Shown here in pieces: positions 1 to 10,500 of a stretch of 22,532 bases of DNA; position 1 is the first letter of the stretch; every line of letters begins with the position of its first letter. The stretch is from assembly GCA_910592205.1 (NCBI GenBank), contig CAJVPJ010000530.1, positions 1 to 22,532 of the forward strand, read 5' to 3'. Made by a program: the position numbers and the translations under genes. Origin of the DNA: Paraglomus occultum. Its lineage: Eukaryota > Glomeromycota > Glomeromycetes > Paraglomerales > Paraglomeraceae. The notes under the pieces were generated by a model. That model was given only the letters and a program-made list of their open reading frames with translations, was not told the DNA's origin and ran no database searches.

Positions 1-349
1 AATTAGTTAACTTTCAGCCACACAAGCCTCTTATTTCAGAATGTTCACTTTGTCTGGTTTTGTTGCAGTCTGCCCCATATGTTAATATCAATATGACAGG
101 ATGGCGAAATAAAATCGTGCCATATTTGCTGTTAGTTGTCTTTGCCGGATAGATCCTTGTGAGAACAGTTATTACAAAGTAAACACTGAGACCAATTTGC
201 CTTGAAACTAGTAAAGTTTGATGCTGAATAGAGTGCAAAGATTGCGTCTAATTCGCTATTTCCATCTGATTGGATGATCACAGGTCACGTTGTAACCAAA
301 AATTTTAAAAGTTTTACGCATGCTCTACTATTAGCACCTTTATGATAAA
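1..349. other. Left-edge upstream region, no gene seen
   Basis: AT-rich sequence upstream of the NUG1 start. Open frames on the minus strand are short and have no recognisable family features, splice pattern or partner exons, so they are treated as chance. It presumably carries the NUG1 promoter, but I see no clear motif. Confidence 0.5.
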
Positions 350-2084
350 ATGGTTCGAAAGAGTAAGTAATTAAAACAATGATGACATTACAAGCCAAGG
401 GAATTAAGAATAACGAACTTACACTGGTCTTGTCATTGACAGAAGCACAGAGTAAACGATTATCAGCTGCCAAACGATATAAGATACTAAAGAAAGTGGC
501 CGAGCATAAAAGAAAGGAGAGGAAGGAGGCTAAAAGGAATCCAAATCGTAAAAGTAAGAATTTGCTATTTAATTCTAGTGATTACGAGGAAAGACATGTG
601 TATATGGTAGATAACATAACTTGACCTTACGTACGTTCTCCGCGAATTGTGTACATATGCGCGGCTGGTAAATTAGGTTTAAAGAAAGATCCGGGAATAC
701 CAAATTTATATCCGTATAAGGATAAAATTCTTCATCAACTAGAAGAACAGAAACGAAAGGTACATACATAAAAGAGCAAATGTTATTGAGGACTGTATTC
801 GGAAGGTTCATGGTAAAAGTTTTGCTCACATACTATTTTCGTTCCTTAACCCTGTATACTTAGCTAGAAGAAGAAAAAACCCGACAGCGTCAAGCCCGTA
901 TTGCATTGCATAATAAAAAGCGCAACCTCAATCTCACCGATCTTGTCGAAGATGCCACGACGCGTAATAAATTCTTCGATGATGATAAGCCTTCAGATGC
1001 TAATGATTCGGTGACTGCAGTTGATCCTGCTGCTGCTGGATTAAAAGACAATTCTCGCAAAGCATTCTACGGTGAATTCAAAAAAGTAATAAAAAACGCG
1101 GACGTCATACTAGAAGTCCTTGATGCGCGAGATCCATTGGGATGTAGATCGACAGAGCTCGAGAGAATGGTAATTGACAGTGGAATAAACAAACGCCTCA
1201 TTCTAGTATTGAACAAAGTAGACCTGGTTCCGAAAGAAATAGTCTCCAAGTGGTTAACATATCTGCGCAATGAATACCCGGCGATCGCGTTCAAATCTTC
1301 AACTCAATCACAACGTACCCATCTTGGCCAGTCGTCCACTCCAATAAATCTTGCGTCCGAGTCCAGCCTCCATACGTCCGAATGCTTTGGGGCCTCTACT
1401 CTTCTTAAACTTCTCAAAAACTACTCTCGCAACCTCAATATGAAAACTTCAATTACTGTTGGTGTTATCGGATATCCAAACGTAGGAAAGTCGTCTTTGA
1501 TAAATTCGCTGAAGAGGGCGAAAGTTTGCGCAGTCGGGGCGACACCAGGGTCGACAAAAACTTCTCAGGAAGTGCAGTTGGATTCTAAGATTAAATTGTT
1601 AGATTGTCCAGGTATTTTGTGGGGAGAGAATGACGCCGAAATGTCCTTAAGGAATTGTATTAAAACCGAGTTGTTAGAAGATCCCGTAGCACCAGGTAGG
1701 TCAAGATGAAAGAGCGCTACGAAGTATTGTGACATGAATATTGGTACTCAAAATAATTTGTTTTCATTCCTAGTCGAATTAATAGTCTCTCGCTGCCCAC
1801 AGCAATTACTAGTAAAAAGATACAACATTCCACCATTCCGAGACGCCAACGATTTTCTTATTCAAGTCGCTCGTCAACGCGGGCGTCTAAAGCGTGGTGG
1901 CATTCCCGATATAGTCTCTGCTGCTCGTTCAGTTCTACAGGATTGGAACACTGGACAAATATCATTTTATACCACCCCGCCTACACAATCATCTTCTGCG
2001 GGAGAAGTGACCTTGGTGGATCAATGGGGAGAGGAATTTGATTTGGATAATTTGGCTCCAGAGGATGTTGATATGTTGGAGTAG
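350..2084 (+). CDS. NUG1: Nug1/GNL3L-type circularly permuted nucleolar GTPase
   Basis: Five exons join in phase: 350-362, 443-553, 677-759, 864-1695 and 1774-2084, giving 449 residues. The first exon holds only 13 coding bases, yet it restores the conserved basic N-terminus (MVRKKAQSKR). The middle carries DPGIPNLYPYK, typical of the nucleostemin/Nug1/Grn1 family. GTPase motifs appear in permuted order: DARDP near residue 156, G4 NKVD near 186, a KSST G5-like motif near 213, the P-loop GYPNVGKSS near 272, TPGST near 296 and G3 DCPG near 316. Known members act in the nucleolus on 60S pre-ribosomal particles and their export. The acidic C-terminus (ending DVDMLE) follows a helical region containing GGIPD. 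Yeast Nug1 is about 520 residues, so this copy is somewhat short but complete. Family assignment is firm; Nug1 versus Grn1/GNL3L naming is orthology inference. Confidence 0.95.
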
Positions 2085-2520
2085 TATGATGAGACCATAA
2101 TACGTCATCCATTATAATTTACATGCAATGTTGTTGAATAAATGCATTTTTTTTGCAAGACGTACCAGTTACCAGTTTTTCCATGAACTGTATCCAACAC
2201 ACAATGAAAACGCGTGCTTGTCGTTCTTATTATTATGTCAGCATCTAATTTTCAATGTTTTATTAATTAATATTATTATTAAGATATGCCTGATCATTGA
2301 AACCACTTGTATGGTATGCAGTGGAATGTTTCAATATTAATATTGAGGTATTCAGTATATCTTTATTCTAACCATTTAGTCATCAGAATATTGATGGTTT
2401 ATAACTTTACCTTTAGCTTTCGGGCTATTATTATTCATATTGTATTAATTTGTTAAAATTAACAGATTCATGTCGATACGAGACATTCATACATATTCTT
2501 TTCACTCCGCGACATAATAG

Positions 2521-2591
2521 TGTATAAATATTACGTTCACGTGAAATATGCTGGGGAGTGAAAGGTGAACCCTGAAAAGTGAACCCTGAAA
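2521..2591 (+). promoter_or_regulatory. Putative SUB1 promoter elements: TATA-like run, CACGTG palindrome, 14-bp tandem repeat
   Basis: Upstream of the SUB1 ATG lie three elements: a TATA-like run (tgtataaata, 2521-2530), a perfect 10-bp palindrome ttcacgtgaa at 2536-2545 containing the bHLH core CACGTG, and a 14-bp unit beginning gtgaaccctgaaa repeated directly at 2565 and 2579. The rest of 2085-2665 is AT-rich with no gene. Function is inferred from position and motif only. Confidence 0.35.
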
Positions 2592-2665
2592 TCTTTGTTT
2601 TACAACAAATCAAGCGCGCGCCCAAAAATTCTCATCTATGCGTAATAAGCTTCATACTTGTATCA

Positions 2666-3491
2666 ATGTCCAAAAGAAAACTTAGTCAGAAATATATTGC
2701 AGACAGCGATGTAGATGAAGAGGAACAGGTCAGAAGAGTTTCTCCTTGGTGTATATGCAACTGAAGATAGCAATGTTCGTACAATCGGACCCGTTTTGTT
2801 AACGTACCTGCTGTTTACGCTATAGCAGCTAGCGGATGATCCCGAGGAGTCGTCTTTGGTAAGAATAGAAAAGAAATAACGTGGCAAGAACATCATTAAA
2901 CGGTTTTCTCAAACGGTCGATTACGGTTATGTAGAAAAAGAAAAAGTCGAGTAAAAGTACTGGGTCGAAAACGAAGAAAAGGGCTATCGATAACGAAGAC
3001 GATGATCAAGACGAGACAGCCGACGGACAAGCTTTCTTCAAAGTATGTGTGATTTGTGTAGTACTCTAATTGGATACTTAGATCAAACAAATTGAAGATT
3101 AAACGGTCAACCCTATCTTTGTCTCCCGGATTGACTGACCGCCTATTCATCACTAGCTTTCAGAAAGAAAACGAGCCAGCGTTCGTAAATGGAAGGATAT
3201 AGCAATGGTTGATATTAGGGAATTTTATGATGGGAAACCCACAAGAAAAGGTATGGTGCGTGAGGGATTAAAGTGCAAATCAATTTTGCCTAGAACTTTT
3301 GTCCTGTTTACTGATGACAAATACGCTTGCATGCTCGTTAATTTGGAGCGACTATCTTTTATCTAATTGTCATCTGTTCGTACAATTTATTTTTTATCGG
3401 CCCAATACTAGGCATCTCTTTAACAATGGATCAATGGAAGAAGCTCAAATCATTTATCGATGACATCGACAATGAACTCAAGAAACTGTAA
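2666..3491 (+). CDS. SUB1: Sub1/PC4 transcriptional coactivator
   Basis: Five exons (2666-2728, 2829-2858, 2935-3042, 3157-3250, 3412-3491) join in phase to 124 residues. The N-terminal half is an acidic stretch (SDVDEEEQ), a lysine/serine-rich stretch and another acidic run, as in the flexible regulatory tail of PC4. The C-terminal half is the PC4 single-stranded-DNA-binding domain: FFKLSERKRASVRKWKD, then VDIREFYDGKP, RKGISLT and a final helix WKKLKSFIDDIDNELKKL. Sub1/PC4 proteins bind ssDNA and act in RNA polymerase II initiation, elongation and genome protection. The 30-nt second exon has a weak donor before it (gtcaga). Its acceptor could also lie 3 bp upstream, which would add one Gln. 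The start is the first ATG that gives the family-like N-terminus. Confidence 0.93.
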
Positions 3492-3866
3492 ACTCATAGA
3501 CTATATCTATATGAACGATATATAGTATTTTATTAACTTCCATAATCCGTTAATTCATAATTTGACTGAACGCCCATATGTGATGGCGCGCTGATTATTA
3601 GCATTGCAACAATCATGGCTATATTGCAAGATATAAGACATTTTCTTGTAACATCATTGCGTTATCGGGAAGTTCTTGGGAGTTACCTCACCTTTTTTGA
3701 AGGGATGCAATTCTTTTTGATTTCTCGTCAGCAAGTAATAAAGAACACAATAATATTCCAGCGATTTAGTCGGTTTCATTTGGACTGCCTGGGATAGAAT
3801 GCTTTCGCACGTAGTTAAAAAAAACGTTGAAGGCATCAAATTTCGGACTTCTTCATGATCGATAGC

Positions 3867-4372
3867 CTACAACAAGCATACAGTTGACTGGACTTTGATC
3901 TCGTCCTTTTTGCGATTACCCACAGAGCATCGAACTGCTCCGCAAAAACGATATCGTAGATAACGATTCCCCGGGTAGTTCCTCTGGACGAGCATGATGG
4001 CAGAAAGGGATATGATGCAAAACAGAGCTGCCTCTATCAAATCGTAAGCATAATTTAAAGCGTATTTTACTAACGGTCGAATACACGGTAGAAGGATGTC
4101 ACCAAATTCAATAAATTCCGTTCTAACACTTTGAGAAGTAGTAGTCAACTTGATTTTCCATTGCATTGCATCAAACATGTAGAGAAAAGATGTTGACATG
4201 CAAGCTTCCAATTACAATTTCTTGTTACGTAGGCAGTGCAGAAAGATTCAATTCAGAAGAAATGCTGTTGTTTTAGCAGTATTAATCCGTTGTACTCATT
4301 TACAATGAACTGACCTTGTTGACGACTTGGCGCTGTAATCTTACAAGTATACACGTCATCTTTCACCATCAT
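3867..4372 (-). CDS. Hypothetical protein with one possible membrane segment
   Basis: Not recognised. Two minus-strand exons (4372-4315 and 4204-3867) join in phase through a gtcagt donor and an aag acceptor to give 131 residues. The second exon alone is open for over 110 codons and contains a hydrophobic stretch (ALFCIISLSAIMLVQ) flanked by Arg/Tyr-rich sequence, so a single-pass membrane protein is possible. A different model would splice out the 3' part and continue into open segments at about 3869-3687 and 3606-3533, which also join in phase and would end 42 bp from the SUB1 stop. No family motif supports either version. The frame could be chance or the remnant of a gene. Confidence 0.28.
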
Positions 4373-5533
4373 GCGTTCCAAATTCTAGCCACGTAACATT
4401 CACTTTGCTCTTTCGCGTCCCGCGCGTTATTTTGATGTGCGAGTCGAACACGACAAAATAATAAACATAGCTTGTTTGCACGACGCGTTTTGTACTAAAA
4501 TTGGTAGAGATATGCAGGCACAAATTATTATAAAAACGGCATCGATCAGAGTGAGCTATATGGCATTTTATAAAAATTCTTGTTGCAAAACGATATGATA
4601 TTACGATAATAATAAACCAAATTTATTTAATTTCCTATATGATACGTAATGAACGCGAAAACCGCTTGTACAACGGAATTCTACCACCTGCGATATATGT
4701 TTTTCAGTTTGAATTAACTACTCTACAGAGCCTTGAAAATTGAAGAGTAGGTAAGAGTGTATTACTGTTGAAGATAATATTATTTAATATCGATATGATG
4801 AATTTCGATCGTGACGATGGTATAATCATGTCGTCCGATAGAGGCCAAATGTTACCACGCTAAGCGGGTCGATGACCAAACAATATTGGCTTCATCATTA
4901 TGCTATCAACCACGATATCGGCCGGGTGTGCCCAACCTGATCTATATAATTTAATATATATTTACTTATTTTTGCATTCGAAACCAAACTAATATCACCT
5001 TTTTACATCCCAAGATTCAGTTAACCTGGCCTGGTTATAGCGAAGTCGGACACTAGAATTTGTTAAAGTATACTTCTTCATCTCAAGGTTTTGATAACGA
5101 ATAAGCGCTTTAATATCTGTATTGAGTTAATATTAAACAAATAAACGAATTTATCGCAACTAGTAATAAGATTATGATGCATGCTCGTTTGGGAAGAAAG
5201 TGGGTATTCAAATGAGAATACGAAATGAAATGAATGACTCTTGGAATCGTCGGAACTTTATTTTGTAAACGCAGAGTTCGAGAATTAGAAATAAGTGTGA
5301 TCACAATGACAGCTTTTTCTGTATTGACGTATGTTTGTCACGATTACCGTACTTGTTATTAAACTGGCGCGAACATGGCATAATAATAATAAGAACTCGC
5401 ATGCAGCAAGGATTTAAACCCACCAATCAAATCGATTCCTGCACCATTGGCACGTCTTGAAAGCCAATTGGGCAGTTATGCGTAATACTACGACTTTTTC
5501 CTTCTATCCACTCTCAACATAGTTTCGTTAATC
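4373..5533. other. 1.16-kb interval without an assignable gene; contains the ERV25 upstream region
   Basis: AT-rich, with only short frames. A 34-codon frame starting at an ATG near 4640 and a few splice-like signals around 4706-4752 (cag acceptors, gtaaga donor) are visible. They do not assemble into a recognisable protein. I found no tRNA B-box or rRNA-like sequence. The right end must hold the ERV25 promoter. Confidence 0.4.
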
Positions 5534-6568
5534 ATGACTCGACATTTTATATTCCTACTTTTGGTAACAATACTCTATGCATTGACAGCAGAGGGAATAA
5601 AATTCGATTTGGTCGCTCAACCGGCTTCAAGTGTGACTCCAAAGTGTATTACGCAATATATAAGCGCCAATACATTTGTCATAGCCGAAATAAAAGTTGG
5701 TATTGGATATAACCAGAAAATAAATGTTGAGGTACGAGGAATCTGATATGTTGGGTTGCGTCAAGTTGGGTCTGAACATAGATGTGAACGACCCTGTCGC
5801 TGTCGTTGTCAATTTAGTGTCAATTGTAAAGCATTACCAAAGCGTTAATGGGCAATTTCATCGTTTGTTGTTTTCCCATTATCAGATTAGCGATAACAGC
5901 GATTCACATAACGAATACGGGAAAAAACGCGATCTTCATGACAATGTTCGCATGGCATTCACTACTCACGCTGAGGCAGATGTAGCTATCTGCTTCGAGA
6001 ACATCTTATCTGAAGGTAAACCCTAATCGTAAAATGCTTTATCTTTGTTGGTGCTCGTATAACTGAACTTGGATCCATACCATACCTCCTCCTCATTCTC
6101 ATTCAGTCATTCTCTAACTCTCCGATTAAACAACGATGATTGACTTTTTTACAGGATTCAGCCCAGACCCCAAATTCTTTCGCTCAATCGATCTCGATGT
6201 AGACGTTGGTGCCGAAACAATCGATCAAGAACAGCTAGCCAAAGAAGAGAAATTAGCTCCGCTCGAAGCTGAACTAAAGAAACTCGAACAAGTAGTTGCA
6301 GAGATTGTTGACGAGATGGACTATCTGAGAAAACGAGAAGCGAGAATGAGAGATACAAACGGTAAGTGAAAACGATTGTTAGCGAATGATGTTGCCGGTT
6401 CAAAAGTGATTTACTTGAATGCCTTGTTCATTATTTGATGATTCAGAATCGACAAATGAAAGAGTCAAATGGTTCAGTCTAGGAACGGTGCTCGTTCTGT
6501 TGTCGTTGGGTGGATGGCAGATTATGTATCTGAAGAAATTCTTCAAACAGAAGAGACTCATTGACTAA
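5534..6568 (+). CDS. ERV25: p24-family cargo receptor, Erv25/TMED10 type
   Basis: Four exons (5534-5731, 5886-6015, 6155-6361, 6447-6568) give 218 residues, normal for p24 proteins. A hydrophobic signal peptide (about residues 1-21) precedes a GOLD domain with the two conserved cysteines (C38, C102) and the motif NEYGKKRD. Residues of about 125-178 form the luminal coiled coil, ending RDTNESTNERV, a hallmark of the family. A transmembrane segment (about 187-206) is followed by a short cytosolic tail KKFFKQKRLID, containing the FF motif that binds COPII and basic residues suited to COPI retrieval. Erv25 cycles between ER and Golgi in the p24 complex and helps select cargo such as GPI-anchored proteins. 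The delta-class assignment (Erv25/TMED10) rests on the tail and coiled-coil sequence. Confidence 0.95.
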
Positions 6569-6806
6569 AGGATTGGACAGGATTAATTAAACGTAATTGT
6601 CACTGCATAACCAATAGAAAGAAAATCAGCGAATCTTGTGTATCGTTTATTTTACTAAATGAAATAAAAGTTTGATATAAAATTTTAATTGATTTATATC
6701 TGGAATTCGATAGAATATTGACAGAGAAATTACGCGCGAGCGCGCGCAAGTCTATCGATGATTAGGACATATTTAACATTCATAGTGATTCTAGAGAATA
6801 TTAACT

Positions 6807-7649
6807 CTAAAAACGCCTCTCTGAACTTCGACCCCTATCACCACCTCGGTCCATTCTATCACCTCGGTCCATTCTATCACCTCGGCCCATCCTGCTTCCA
6901 CCTCGATCCATCTTTCCACCTCGACCCATCCTGCTTCCACCTCGATCCATCCAATCGCCACCTCGATCCATTCTGTCTCGACCTCTACTCATCCTATAAC
7001 CACCTCGATCCATCCTATCGCTATCTCGATCCATTCTATCGCTATCTTGATCAATTCTTTCACTATCTCGATCAAGTCTATCACTATCTCGATCAATTCT
7101 ATCACTATCTCGATCCGTTCTATCATTACCCCCGTCCCCAGCTTCTGCTACAGCAACATCACCTTTCGGTTGCCTACACTTGTAACATTCCTGTCGATCA
7201 GCAAAGTTATAAAATTTACACTCGGGACATGCCCAATCTCCCGGTTTTGCTTTGCGTTCCACATCAGATGACTGTTCACCGCACTGAAAGCATTCAGTCC
7301 TAAAGGCAAAGTTGTTGGTTTTGCATTTTGGGCAGATCCAGTCTCCAGGACGTTGTCTGTCAAAATTTGTCGATTTAAAGCGCTGTGACTACAGTTAGTT
7401 AAAGGACGTATCGAAACAGGGATGAAAAAATTTTTTAGTTAATGTTGAATACACGGAATAGCAATTGTTCGATGAGATCGAATCCTATCATTACACGTAA
7501 ATTCTCGTTAATTTGTCACGTACTATAGGGGTAAGAGGCCACAGCTGTTTGTTTCTGAGAGTCGGAAGTAGTGATATTTGACTCACTACTTTCGGCTTAC
7601 ACGTTCGCTGGCTTTGTGCCAATACGAGTCTGACGGCTGACTTCAACAT
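6807..7649 (-). CDS. Two RanBP2-type zinc fingers plus Asp-Arg/Gly repeat tail; presequence-like N-terminus
   Basis: Two exons (7649-7524 and 7382-6807) join in phase 0 to 233 residues. Residues 53-79 and 88-115 are RanBP2 zinc fingers: GDWICPKC then NNF and CFQC; GDWACPEC then YNF and CYKC. Both keep the W-x-C-x2-C, N and C-x2-C pattern, which in this family often binds single-stranded RNA. The tail from about residue 120 is low-complexity repeats rich in Asp, Arg and Gly, grading from DRDSDRI-type to DRMDRGG-type units and ending SSERRF. Exon 1 encodes 42 residues with Arg/Lys, Ser and Leu but no Asp or Glu, starting MLKSAVRLVLAQSQR, so a mitochondrial targeting peptide is likely. The exon 1 donor could be gtacgt (used here) or gtgtaa slightly downstream; both keep phase. 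An organellar RNA-binding role is inference. Confidence 0.72.
6838..7132 (-). repeat. Coding minisatellite in the zinc-finger gene
   Basis: Degenerate tandem units, roughly 12-21 nt each, occupy about 295 bp of the last exon. On the plus strand they read as variations of cacctcggtccattctat at the left and ctatctcgatcaattctatc at the right. Unit lengths stay multiples of three, so the reading frame is kept while the encoded repeat shifts from GG-rich to DS-rich versions. Confidence 0.85.
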
Positions 7650-8245
7650 ATTTTGTAAAGCAGAGAGTAAAAGAGACGGTAGGCAAAAATAATTTCCAAC
7701 TCGGTTGTCATTGGTTGAAATTGATAAACGTCACAAAATTTTGAGATCTGTTAAATATAAACCCCATTGTACTTTATGCTCGCACGCTAAAGTTGAGAAA
7801 GACGAGCTCAAACTATCTACATGAAAAAGCAAATGCAACATTATGACGCGGACAAAAGCTAACCTAGCTTTAAGTTTATTAAATGATCTTAAATTCTTGT
7901 AAATCAGGAGTTGGAACTTCACGAAGAAGTTATTAAGACTAAAACAAACAAATAAATTTTAATGTTGGTATATAAAACATCGATTCCCCTATCACTCCAC
8001 GCTTTACGGAAGGTAAAAAACGTTACAAACGTCTTTATAAAAACAGCCGCCTTCCTTTCAGATGTGAATTCAAGGATATTATCTGTATAAAGTCAATAAG
8101 TAATGAATAATGTAATAAAATATCCGATTTCTTGATCATTATCAATTCGATATCAGTTTGCTTACAAATTATTCTACTACCACCACCACTAACAATGTGT
8201 TTCCCACCGCCCACAATAATATTTAATACATTTGTATAGTAAATT
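7650..8245. other. Interval between the zinc-finger and G-gamma genes; possible small exons only
   Basis: No firm gene. On the plus strand, 7693-7824 is open for 43 codons with coding-like composition, including a CTLC motif, but it has no ATG. A separate segment at 7908-7955 begins after a cag acceptor and reads 15 codons to TAA. They could be two exons of a small gene diverging from the zinc-finger gene, but no start exon is visible and no family is recognised. Confidence 0.3.
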
Positions 8246-8817
8246 TTACATGATGCTGCAAGTACATTTGCCACCAGATGGTGCATATGGATCGTCTCGC
8301 TTGTCAACTGGTCCCCAGACCGACGGTACGAGGTAATCCCTTGTGCTTTTACAGTATCTGATTAGGCTAATAGAAAAATGGATAAAATAGATTTTAGCTC
8401 AGGTCAGTCGTTGGAAGAAGTGAGAGAGAGAGAGAGATTGTAGAAAACGTGTTTGACGAATGCGACTCGTATGGCTTTTGTTAATAATCACATAGCATAT
8501 CATCTGCCATTGATCAATGATCAGAGTTATGAGTGCTCTTACATAACTTTCTTTAATTAATGATAAACTATTTCACAGTATGCAGACACTTGCATGCACA
8601 ATATTCGTTAATATGTCCAACGGGAATGCATAATGTATATCGACTAGTCTCTCTTCTTCAGTCAACCCATTCGCGCTCTACAAAACACTTACTTCTGACT
8701 AGCCTCGCTTACTCTCACACGGGGTCTATCCAAATCTTCCCGCAGTCTCTGGTTGAACTCCAATAATCGTCGGAGTTTTAGTTCTGACATAGATTGTCCT
8801 TTCTGTCTGGCCATCAT
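8246..8817 (-). CDS. Heterotrimeric G-protein gamma subunit (Ste18/GNG-1 type)
   Basis: Three exons (8817-8693, 8643-8590, 8345-8246) join in phase to 92 residues. Exon 1 gives [18 protein letters not shown] followed by [15 protein letters not shown], the helix by which G-gamma pairs with G-beta. Exon 3 gives [22 protein letters not shown] and ends KCTCSIM. The terminal CSIM is a CaaX box favouring farnesylation, and the cysteine two residues before it is a candidate palmitoylation site, so the protein should sit at the inner plasma membrane with G-beta. Exons 1 and 3 are certain. The short middle exon is the best in-phase choice because it supplies the conserved INEYC, but it adds about nine unusual residues after SEASQ and its donor (gtgtct) is weak. 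A second ATG at 8814 is an alternative start. Confidence 0.9.
8422..8436. repeat. (GA)n microsatellite in G-gamma intron 2
   Basis: A short run of GA dinucleotides lies within the second intron of the G-gamma gene. On the gene's own strand it is a CT-rich tract about 80 bp upstream of the exon 3 acceptor. Confidence 0.9.
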
Positions 8818-9522
8818 TTTGTTATAGTGTTGGTGAAGATGGAAGGGCGAAAAAAAGTATGCGAATACTTGAAACGCTGGGTTTTGATTTCTATTGCCCG
8901 AACGGATATAAGATAAGGTTGTAATGTATAACTATTTTTGTTTGGTTTTTTATAGTCTAATTAACAGCTTTTTTATATTTTATGGACAAACGTCTACGCT
9001 CACTAGCCAACCATGCAATTTGAGTTTCCTCTTATTTTTATTATTATTTTTGTCTTACTCTTCTGTTCTTATGTACGGAAGAGAATATAGTGCATAAAGG
9101 AAGGGAAGGAGAAAGGATAGGGTTAAGAACAAGAAGTTTTTTAAAATTGTAGGTCCAAAAAAATGGTTGAATATGATGAAGCGAATCATATGGTTGACTG
9201 TAAATTAGTTACTAATTGTCCACCAACTCCGCTGGCTGCTGGTTGGTTATTTCAAGCGACTTCTTTGTGGTTTTGTATAACACGAGAATTCCTCGTTTCG
9301 TCGACTCCGAGTCGATGGAATGATTGTACTTGCTGAGATTGTTCCCCCAATGTTTAGTCCTATTATTAATTATTAATTTATTATTATTATTACTGCAAAT
9401 AATAATTATTGTTTCGAATAGTGATGTCACGTTTACTGCTCGGTTAATAAAATTTCCGCAAACCAAATAGAAGATTATAATTAACAGAAAAGAAAAAATT
9501 CATCAGAGATCGAAAAAAAAAA
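8818..9522. promoter_or_regulatory. Shared upstream region of divergent G-gamma and NudC genes
   Basis: 705 bp lie between the two start codons. The sequence is AT-rich and includes a TTA/ATT-rich patch at about 9357-9415 and an A-rich run immediately before the NudC ATG. No coding frame with family features is present. I see no specific transcription-factor site I would defend. Confidence 0.5.
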
Positions 9523-10500
9523 ATGTCCGAGACCTCGGCGACCAAGTCCTATGATGATATGACACAAGAAGAGAGGGATAAACATGATAGGGAGCAGAGA
9601 GAGAAGGAGGAAGCAGAACAAGCGGGTATGTCTGTGTTAGTCATTATTGTTCTTTGTTTGCGCTATTTCGGTTGATGAATTGGCCAATGCGTTGTCTTAT
9701 TGAACGAATTATGTACGTTTTCTTGCTATTGTGTATATACTTGCTTATTGGATTGCCTATACTTTTTGCAAGCCCTACCATACAAGTGGAAACAAACCTT
9801 ACAAGACGTGGATGTGACTGTCCCCGTCCCAAATGGCACACGCGGCAAAGACGTTGATGTTATCATAAAGAAAAATCATTTAACCGTCGGGTTAAAGGGT
9901 AAAGAGCCAATCATAAAGGTATGCACTTTATCAAACAAAACCCTATAGGTTTTCGTTTAATATTTATTTTATTTATTCGCTCTAGGGTGAATTAAGCAAA
10001 GATGTTAGAACCGAAGAATGTACATGGACTATTGGTAAGCATCATCTGTGTTGCCCGCTTTCCATGTGATACACTTGTTCATTTTCAACCTTAAATGCCT
10101 ACAGAGGATAGGAAAGAAATAGCAATCCATCTCGAGAAAGTGAATAAAATGGAATGGTGGAAGAATGTAATCACTACTGATCCGGCAATCGATACGACAA
10201 GGATCCAACCAGAGAATTCAAGTTTGTCCGATCTGGACGGTGAGACACGGGCAATGGTTGAGAAAATGATGGTATGTATATAATCGTGAGTTTAAACGAG
10301 TATACGTGATAAACATCAGTGTTGAGCGTAATCCATTTGAAAACTCCTCTCCTCTTTCTTGCTATGAATACGTTCAGTTTGATCAACGCCAAAAAGCGAT
10401 GGGCAAACAGACATCCGATGAATTACAGAAGCAGGCCATCTTGGAAAAGTTCAAAGCGGCACATCCGGAGATGGATTTTTCCAATGCAAGGATATCATAA
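9523..10500 (+). CDS. NUDC: NudC nuclear distribution protein (CS/p23-domain cochaperone)
   Basis: Five exons (9523-9625, 9773-9918, 9986-10034, 10105-10271, 10378-10500) give 195 residues. An acidic, Gln/Glu-rich N-terminus precedes the CS domain, which starts [17 protein letters not shown] and runs through [21 protein letters not shown] and KMEWWKNV (W117-W118). This last Trp pair is typical of NudC. The C-terminus holds [20 protein letters not shown] and ends [13 protein letters not shown], as in NudC from Aspergillus to human. NudC proteins work with Hsp90 to stabilise the dynein regulator LIS1/NudF and so support nuclear migration. The length matches the shorter fungal forms (Aspergillus NudC is about 200 residues) and lacks the extended N-terminal half of animal NudC. 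The start ATG follows an A-rich leader. Confidence 0.96.

Noticed and set aside
4795-4945. TGATGA and CTGA boxes that could hint at a C/D snoRNA
   Set aside because: The spacing is long, and there is no terminal stem or clear guide sequence. The boxes are common by chance in AT-rich DNA.
6758-7303. Long plus-strand frame rich in HLDP/HLGP repeats
   Set aside because: It is the antisense shadow of the coding minisatellite in the zinc-finger gene. The minus strand carries the C-x2-C fingers and the coherent gene.
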